Of a stretch of DNA of 5,040 bases, positions 1-5,040 are shown one piece after another. The first letter of the stretch is position 1, and each line of letters begins with the position of its first letter. Source of the stretch: Chitinophagales bacterium (GTDB taxonomy: Bacteria; Bacteroidota; Bacteroidia; Chitinophagales; Chitinophagaceae); assembly GCA_013297585.1 (NCBI GenBank), contig JAAFHG010000305.1:1-5040 (forward strand), written 5' to 3'. Both the position numbers and the translations under genes were made by a program. The notes under the pieces were generated by a model, which saw nothing but the letters and a program-made list of their open reading frames with translations, was not told the origin of the DNA and did no database searches.

Positions 1-155
1 ATAATTTATAAATTTTGTCTTAAATTATACCACAAAATGGCTTAAATAATTAATCAAATCACTACACTGGAAAGCTAGTGCACCAACTATTTTTACCTAC
101 TGAAAAGACTAAAATCTATTCAATTTAACCTAATAATTAACTAAGTCCTTTACGA
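1..155. other. AT-rich non-coding leader upstream of the kinase gene
   Basis: No open frame or recognisable RNA gene is visible here. The stretch presumably carries the promoter and 5' leader of the kinase gene that starts at 156. An in-frame TAA at 138-140 closes the kinase frame upstream. There is no GGAGG-like Shine-Dalgarno sequence in the 20 bases before the start codon, which is normal in Bacteroidota. Weak resemblances to the Bacteroidota -7 element (TAnnTTTG) occur at 9-17, with one extra base, and at 88-95, with the last base wrong. Neither has a clear TTG element at the right distance upstream, so no promoter is assigned. Confidence 0.6.
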
Positions 156-1565
156 ATGAAAACACCATTAAATATTCTCGTTGTAGAAGATAGCATTTTA
201 AATTTTACTGCGTTTAGATTGTTGCTTAACTCATCTAACTTAAATATTGTATCAATACACAATACCGTAACACTAAGCGAAACACTTACATTTTTAAAAA
301 CTAATAAGCCAGATATTATTTTTCTCGACTTGAATTTGCCAGATTGCAGAGGTCTAGAATCTTTTAAGCCTCTAAAAAATGTAACTTCTCAAATAGCTAC
401 AGTGGTGCTTACAGCACATAACGATATAGATACATCTGTAAAAGCATTAAGATTTGGGGCGCAGGACTATTTAGTAAAAGACAATTTTGATATAAATGTG
501 TTAGATAAAACCATTTTATTTAGTATCGCTAGAAAAAAAACCGAATTAGAAGCACTTATACTTGAAGAAAGGTATAGACAAATATTTTATGAGAATTCTA
601 TGCCAATGTTAATGGCCGACAGCACTAATTATGATTTTTTAGAATGCAATGATGCTGCGATTGTAGAATATGGTTATACACGAGACGAGTTTTTAAAATT
701 GAACATTACAGATATTTGGCCTATTAAAAAAATTAGTGAAAGTATCAACCAGATTAAAAATGGACAGGCTACTAAAAAACTTTTAAAACATCAAAAGAAA
801 AATGGTGATATTATTTTTGTAAATACTAATATCTGCGATATTAACTACGAAGAAAGAACAGTATATCAAATACAAGTACAAAATATTACAACACAAGTAC
901 TACTACAAAAAGCATTAAAAAAAGAACAACAAGAAAAAGAATTTCAAATACGAAAAGCAGCAAATGATGCACAAGAAAAAGAGCGGTACAATATTGGTGT
1001 AGAATTACATGAAAATATCAATCAAATATTAGCCGCATCTCTAATGTATTTGGACAACTTTGTAACTTCAAAGAGAGCAAACGTAAGTATGGCTACAGAA
1101 TGTAAACAACACATTGCGACAGCTATGAAGGAAGTAAAAGCTTTAGCTAGAAATTTAATTCCACCTGTTTACTTGGAAGAAGATTTTGTTGGTTCGTTAA
1201 ACGAAATTTTAACCCCAATAAGGCGGTTAAACACGCTACAAATTAACAATAATGTTAGCAGCTCACTAAATAACATACTTAACAAGCAGCAAAAACTTGC
1301 AGTTTTTAGAATTGTACAAGAGCAGCTAAACAATATCATAAAACACTCAAATGCAACTATAGTAACAATTAGCGCTGGTGTAACTGGTAACCAACTTTAC
1401 TTAATAATTTCAGATAATGGAAAAGGGTGTATTCTAAAAAAACCAAAAAAAGGTTTAGGGCTTCAAAATATTACAAGCAGGGCAGAGCTATTTGGCGGTT
1501 CAGCAAAATTTATATCTGAACCAAATAACGGATTTGAAGTATTGGTGGCATTCAAGTTATCCTAA
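156..1565 (+). CDS. Cytosolic hybrid sensor histidine kinase: receiver, PAS, HisKA_3-like and HATPase domains
   Basis: This 469-residue protein should autophosphorylate on a histidine and pass the phosphate to a response regulator, probably a NarL/LuxR-type one. Residues 1-125 form a receiver domain with acidic pocket E11/D12, phosphoacceptor D58 (in FLDLNLPD), T86 and K108. Residues about 138-245 are a PAS domain with the ECNDAAIVEYGYTRDEF signature at 163-179. A charged coiled coil (about 246-277) leads to the phosphoacceptor helix, with H285 in ELHENINQ. The ATPase domain has an N box (E389, N393, H397), a D box (D420, N421, G422, G424) and a glycine motif GLGL (433-436). No signal peptide or membrane segment is visible, so it acts in the cytoplasm. 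The start at 156 is the first ATG after an in-frame TAA at 138-140; the gene ends in tandem TAA codons. The signal and partner regulator are unknown, and no regulator gene lies in the window. Family assignment is firm; the specific role is not. Confidence 0.93.
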   Translation: MKTPLNILVVEDSILNFTAFRLLLNSSNLNIVSIHNTVTLSETLTFLKTNKPDIIFLDLNLPDCRGLESFKPLKNVTSQIATVVLTAHNDIDTSVKALRFGAQDYLVKDNFDINVLDKTILFSIARKKTELEALILEERYRQIFYENSMPMLMADSTNYDFLECNDAAIVEYGYTRDEFLKLNITDIWPIKKISESINQIKNGQATKKLLKHQKKNGDIIFVNTNICDINYEERTVYQIQVQNITTQVLLQKALKKEQQEKEFQIRKAANDAQEKERYNIGVELHENINQILAASLMYLDNFVTSKRANVSMATECKQHIATAMKEVKALARNLIPPVYLEEDFVGSLNEILTPIRRLNTLQINNNVSSSLNNILNKQQKLAVFRIVQEQLNNIIKHSNATIVTISAGVTGNQLYLIISDNGKGCILKKPKKGLGLQNITSRAELFGGSAKFISEPNNGFEVLVAFKLS

Positions 1566-1589
1566 TAAAATTAGCCACCCCATAATATA

Positions 1590-1622
1590 AAAAGGCGGAA
1601 AGTTTAAAACTTTCCGCCTTTT
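1590..1622. terminator. Bidirectional intrinsic terminator between convergent genes
   Basis: A 33-base inverted repeat has arms 1590-1605 and 1607-1622, complementary at all 16 positions around a single central A at 1606. In RNA the practical stem is about 14 bp with a GGCGG/CCGCC core and a loop of about 5 bases. On the plus strand the stem ends in TTTT (1619-1622). On the minus strand it ends in five T (complement of 1589-1593) followed by TATATTAT. It lies 24 bases after the kinase stop and 21 bases past the rpoC stop, so it can serve both genes. The T tract is somewhat better in the rpoC direction. Confidence 0.9.
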
Positions 1623-1643
1623 ATCTATTCAATTGTCTACAAA

Positions 1644-4600
1644 TTATTCATCATCATCAAAGTTCATAGCTTCTCTAGTAGCTGAAAGCACTTCGTACTC
1701 CTCTTTACTACCTACAATTAAGTTATCAAACTCACGCTGACCAGTACCTGCAGGAATTAGGTGACCAGTAATAACGTTTTCTTTCAAGCCTAACATATAA
1801 TCTGCCTTACCTTGAATAGCCGCAGTACTTAATACTTTGGTTGTTTCTTGGAAAGATGCAGCAGAAATCCAGCTTTGTACACCTAAAGATGCTTTGGTAA
1901 TACCTAGCAACACAGGTTGTGCAGTTGCAGGTCTTGCATCACGTACTTCAACCAATTTCTTATCTGCACGACGTAGAATTGAGTTTTCTTCTCTCAACTC
2001 ACGTAAAGTTACAATTTGACCAGCTCTAAACTTGGTGCTTTCACCAGATTCAGTAACTACTTTTTTATCGTAAACTCTATCGTTCTCGTCAATAAAATCA
2101 AACCTGTCTTCTAAATCTTCTTCTAAGAATTTAGTATCACCAGCATCTACAATTTCTACTTTTTTCATCATTTGTCTAACGATTACTTCAACGTGCTTAT
2201 CATTGATACGCACACCTTGTAAACGATAAACTTCTTGAATTTCATTTACCACATACTCTTGTACTGCAAATGGACCACGAATAGTTAAGATATCCGCTGG
2301 AGCAATTTGACCATCAGATAATGGCGCACCTGCTTTTACGAAATCTGCATCTTGTACTAGAATTTGGCGAGACAATGGCACTAAGTATTTCTTAGTAACA
2401 CCATCTTTACTTTCTACAGAAATTTCACGGTTACCACGTTTGATATTACCAAATGTAGCCACACCATCAATTTCACATACAACAGCAGGATTACCTGGGT
2501 TTCTTGCCTCGAATAACTCAGTTACACGTGGCAAACCACCCGTGATATCTCTTAATTTACCAAGTACACGTGGTATTTTCACTAAAATTTGACCAGCTTT
2601 TACTTCATCACCTTCTTCAACAGCAATGTGGCTACCTACAGGTAAGTTGTAATGCTTATGTTCTTTACCATTAACAATAATAGTAGGAATTTTAGTTTTA
2701 TCTTTTGTTTCAATAACCACTTTTTCACGGTGACCAGTTTGTTCATCGCTCTCTTCACGGAAAGTTACACCGTCTAAGATACCATCGAACTGAACCGTAC
2801 CAACGTGTTCTGCAACGATAACGTTGTTAAATGGATCCCAAGTACAAATAGATTCACCTTTCTTGATTTGGTGACCATCTTTTACCTGTAATGTAGAACC
2901 ATAAGGTACGTTATTAGTAATTAATAAACGATCATTTTTCACGTCCATAATTCTAACCTCACCAGTACGACCGATAACAATTTGAACCTTATTACCTTCT
3001 GCATTGATAGCAGTTACTGTACGTAAACCGTCAAATTGAATAGTGCCATCAAACTTAGCGTTTAATGAACTTTCGATAGATGCACTACCTGCAACACCAC
3101 CCACGTGGAAAGTACGTAACGTTAACTGTGTACCAGGCTCACCAATTGATTGTGCAGCAATAATACCTACAGCATCACCACGTTGTGCTAAATAACCTGT
3201 TGCCAAGTTTTTACCGTAACATTTTACACAAACACCGCGTTTTGCCTCACATGTTAATACAGAACGTATTTCTACTGTTTCTATACCAGCATCTTCAATT
3301 GCAACAGCAGTATCGTGACTGATTTCAACGCCAGCAACAGCCAATATTTCGTCAGTGATAGGATTAATAACATCGTGCAACGACGTACGACCTTCAATTC
3401 TATCAGCTAAGTTTTCAATAATATCTTCATTATCTTTTAATGCAGAAGTAGCAATACCACGTAAAGTACCACAATCATCTTCAGCAATAACAACATCTTG
3501 TGCAACGTCAACCAAACGACGCGTTAGGTAACCCGCATCGGCTGTTTTCAAGGCAGTATCGGCCAAACCTTTACGAGCACCGTGGGTAGAGATGAAGTAA
3601 TCCAATACGTTCAACCCACCTTTAAAGTTAGATAAGATTGGGTTTTCAATTACCTCGCTACCTGATGAACCACTCTTACGAGGTTTTGCCATCAAACCAC
3701 GAATACCTACCAACTGTTTAACCTGTGTTTTACTACCACGAGCACCAGAATCCAACATCATATAAACTGAGTTGAAACCTTGTTTATCGGTAGCCATTTC
3801 ACGAATTAAAGACTCAGTGATACGCATATCCACTCTGCCCCAAATATCAATAACCTGATTGTAACGTTCGTTATTGGTAATAAGACCCATATTATAGTTT
3901 TCCCAAACTTCTTCAACATCGTTTTTAGCAGTTTCTAATAACTCAGCTTTTAATTCAGGAACTAATAAGTCATTTACACTGAAACTTAAACCACCACGGA
4001 AGGCCATACGGAAACCTAGGGTTTTAATTTCATCTAAGAATTTAGCAGTTTTAGGAACGTTGGTAATTTTAATAATATCACCAATGATTTCTCTTAAACT
4101 TTTCTTAGTCAACAATGCATTAATATAACCAACTTCTTCTGGAACAAACTGGTTAAATAATACGCGACCTACAGTTGTATCAATTAATTTTCTTACCAAT
4201 ACACCTTTTTCACGCACCATTGTTCTTACCTTAATGTTTGCATGTAAGTCTACAGCATTTTCATTATAAGCAATCACCACTTCTTCAAGGCTGTAAAAAG
4301 CCATGCCTTGACCTTTAATTGATTCTTCTGGTGTTGATTTCTTACCCTTGGTAATGTAATACAAACCAAGTACCATGTCCTGAGAAGGAAGGGTAATAGG
4401 TGTACCATTTTGAGGGTTCAAAATGTTGTGAGAAGACAGCATCAATAATTGGGCTTCCATGATAGCGGCATTGCTCAAAGGCACGTGCACCGCCATTTGG
4501 TCACCATCGAAATCGGCGTTGAAAGATGCAGTTACCAACGGGTGCAGTTGGATGGCTTTACCTTCAATTAATTTCGGTTGGAAAGATTGGATAGATAAAC

Positions 4601-5040
4601 GGTGCAACGTAGGGGCACGGTTTAATAATATCGGATGACCTTTCAATATATTTTCAAGAATATCCCAAATAACAGCTTCTTTTTTATCAACTAATTTCTT
4701 AGCAGATTTTACTGTTTTTACAATACCTCTTTCAATTAGTTTTCTAATAACAAATGGTTTGAACAATTCGGCCGCCATATCTTTTGGCAAACCACATTCA
4801 TGCATTTTCATTTCAGGACCAACCACAATTACAGAACGACCGGAGTAATCCACACGTTTACCCAATAAGTTCTGACGGAAACGACCTTGTTTACCTTTTA
4901 GTACATCACTCAAAGATTTTAAAGCACGACCGCCTTCAGCTTTTACAGCGTTCGATTTACGAGAGTTATCAAACAAGCTATAAATAGCCTCTTGCAGCAT
5001 ACGTTTTTCGTTACGTAAGATAACTTCAGGCGCTTTAATT
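1644..5040 (-). CDS. rpoC: DNA-directed RNA polymerase subunit beta' (3' part; N-terminus beyond the window)
   Basis: This is the largest catalytic subunit of RNA polymerase. The frame stays open to the right edge, reading IKAPEVILRNEKR before the methionine at 5000. That methionine is therefore internal, matching about residue 298 of the E. coli protein, and the window starts near residue 285. Counting from it, the catalytic NADFDGD (163-167 region; D163, D165, D167 hold Mg2+) lies at 4500-4520. The bridge helix is about 465-500 (3501-3608). The second zinc site uses C510, C584, C591 and C594 (3219-3473). The trigger loop GEPGTQLTLRTFHVGG, with catalytic H632, is at 3096-3143. It is followed by an SI3-type insert (about 639-815) and, before LLGITKAS (from 1031), an extra segment of about 40 residues relative to E. 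coli. The C-terminus is acidic (FDDDE). The N-terminal zinc site and most of the clamp lie outside. No frameshift or lost catalytic residue is visible. rpoB is expected upstream, further right, but is not seen. Confidence 0.98.
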   Translation of the reverse strand, partial: IKAPEVILRNEKRMLQEAIYSLFDNSRKSNAVKAEGGRALKSLSDVLKGKQGRFRQNLLGKRVDYSGRSVIVVGPEMKMHECGLPKDMAAELFKPFVIRKLIERGIVKTVKSAKKLVDKKEAVIWDILENILKGHPILLNRAPTLHRLSIQSFQPKLIEGKAIQLHPLVTASFNADFDGDQMAVHVPLSNAAIMEAQLLMLSSHNILNPQNGTPITLPSQDMVLGLYYITKGKKSTPEESIKGQGMAFYSLEEVVIAYNENAVDLHANIKVRTMVREKGVLVRKLIDTTVGRVLFNQFVPEEVGYINALLTKKSLREIIGDIIKITNVPKTAKFLDEIKTLGFRMAFRGGLSFSVNDLLVPELKAELLETAKNDVEEVWENYNMGLITNNERYNQVIDIWGRVDMRITESLIREMATDKQGFNSVYMMLDSGARGSKTQVKQLVGIRGLMAKPRKSGSSGSEVIENPILSNFKGGLNVLDYFISTHGARKGLADTALKTADAGYLTRRLVDVAQDVVIAEDDCGTLRGIATSALKDNEDIIENLADRIEGRTSLHDVINPITDEILAVAGVEISHDTAVAIEDAGIETVEIRSVLTCEAKRGVCVKCYGKNLATGYLAQRGDAVGIIAAQSIGEPGTQLTLRTFHVGGVAGSASIESSLNAKFDGTIQFDGLRTVTAINAEGNKVQIVIGRTGEVRIMDVKNDRLLITNNVPYGSTLQVKDGHQIKKGESICTWDPFNNVIVAEHVGTVQFDGILDGVTFREESDEQTGHREKVVIETKDKTKIPTIIVNGKEHKHYNLPVGSHIAVEEGDEVKAGQILVKIPRVLGKLRDITGGLPRVTELFEARNPGNPAVVCEIDGVATFGNIKRGNREISVESKDGVTKKYLVPLSRQILVQDADFVKAGAPLSDGQIAPADILTIRGPFAVQEYVVNEIQEVYRLQGVRINDKHVEVIVRQMMKKVEIVDAGDTKFLEEDLEDRFDFIDENDRVYDKKVVTESGESTKFRAGQIVTLRELREENSILRRADKKLVEVRDARPATAQPVLLGITKASLGVQSWISAASFQETTKVLSTAAIQGKADYMLGLKENVITGHLIPAGTGQREFDNLIVGSKEEYEVLSATREAMNFDDDE

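Noticed and set aside
9..17. TAAATTTTG as a -7 promoter element
   Set aside because: It has one base too many between TA and TTTG, and any -33 element would lie outside the window, so it cannot be tested here.
60..80. Short inverted repeat CACTA / TAGTG in the leader
   Set aside because: Only 5 bp of stem with an 11-base loop; expected by chance and not followed by a T tract or any known operator pattern.
88..95. Possible Bacteroidota -7 promoter element for the kinase gene
   Set aside because: It matches TAnnTTT but ends in A rather than G, and no TTG element lies about 19 bases upstream. Such matches are frequent by chance in AT-rich DNA.
1837..2019. Plus-strand open frame of 60 codons
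   Set aside because: It lies wholly antisense to the conserved C-terminal part of rpoC, resembles no family I know and has no start signals. It is a shadow of the real gene.
4784..4987. Plus-strand open frame of 67 codons
   Set aside because: It is antisense to the highly conserved GKQGRFRQNLLGKRVDYSGRS region of rpoC, and the rpoC reading is certain.
4998..5000. ATG at 5000 (minus strand) as the start of a shortened RpoC
   Set aside because: The frame continues to the window edge with the conserved APEVILRNEKR block, so this methionine is internal and the gene is cut by the window, not truncated.
1..5040. CRISPR array, tRNA/rRNA, insertion sequence ends, toxin-antitoxin or defence genes
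   Set aside because: I looked on both strands and saw no spaced direct repeats, no tRNA-like cloverleaf and no transposase or defence-type coding sequence. The window is filled by two recognisable genes and two short gaps.

Overview
The window looks like ordinary chromosome of a Bacteroidota bacterium. The genome is AT-rich and the RNA polymerase beta' sequence has the Bacteroidota form: the long insert before the C-terminal LLGITKAS block and an AKP-R-K-SGSSGSE-VIENPILSNFKGG segment. The left-hand gene is a receiver-PAS-kinase type common in this phylum, with no Shine-Dalgarno sequence in front of it. I cannot place it more finely than the phylum.

Layout. Positions 1-155 are AT-rich, non-coding leader DNA. 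Positions 156-1565 (+) encode a soluble histidine kinase with an N-terminal receiver domain, a PAS sensor domain, a coiled-coil linker, a NarX/DegS-type (HisKA_3-like) phosphoacceptor helix and a C-terminal ATPase domain. Positions 1566-1643 are a short gap between convergent genes, holding a strong, nearly perfectly symmetrical hairpin that should terminate transcription from both sides. From 1644 to the right edge, the minus strand encodes the last ~1131 residues of RpoC; about the first 285 residues (E. coli numbering) lie beyond the window.

The two genes converge and share a terminator, but nothing suggests a functional link. rpoC is the core transcription gene and is more GC-rich (about 45-48% in two lines sampled by eye). 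The kinase is AT-rich (about 25-33% in three sampled lines) and has no partner response regulator in view.

I found no mobile element, CRISPR array, RNA gene or convincing undescribed system. The points most worth checking are the kinase's unusual H-E-N-I-N-Q phosphoacceptor motif, an A8 run exactly at the receiver/PAS boundary where any slip would give a free receiver domain, and the symmetrical shared terminator.
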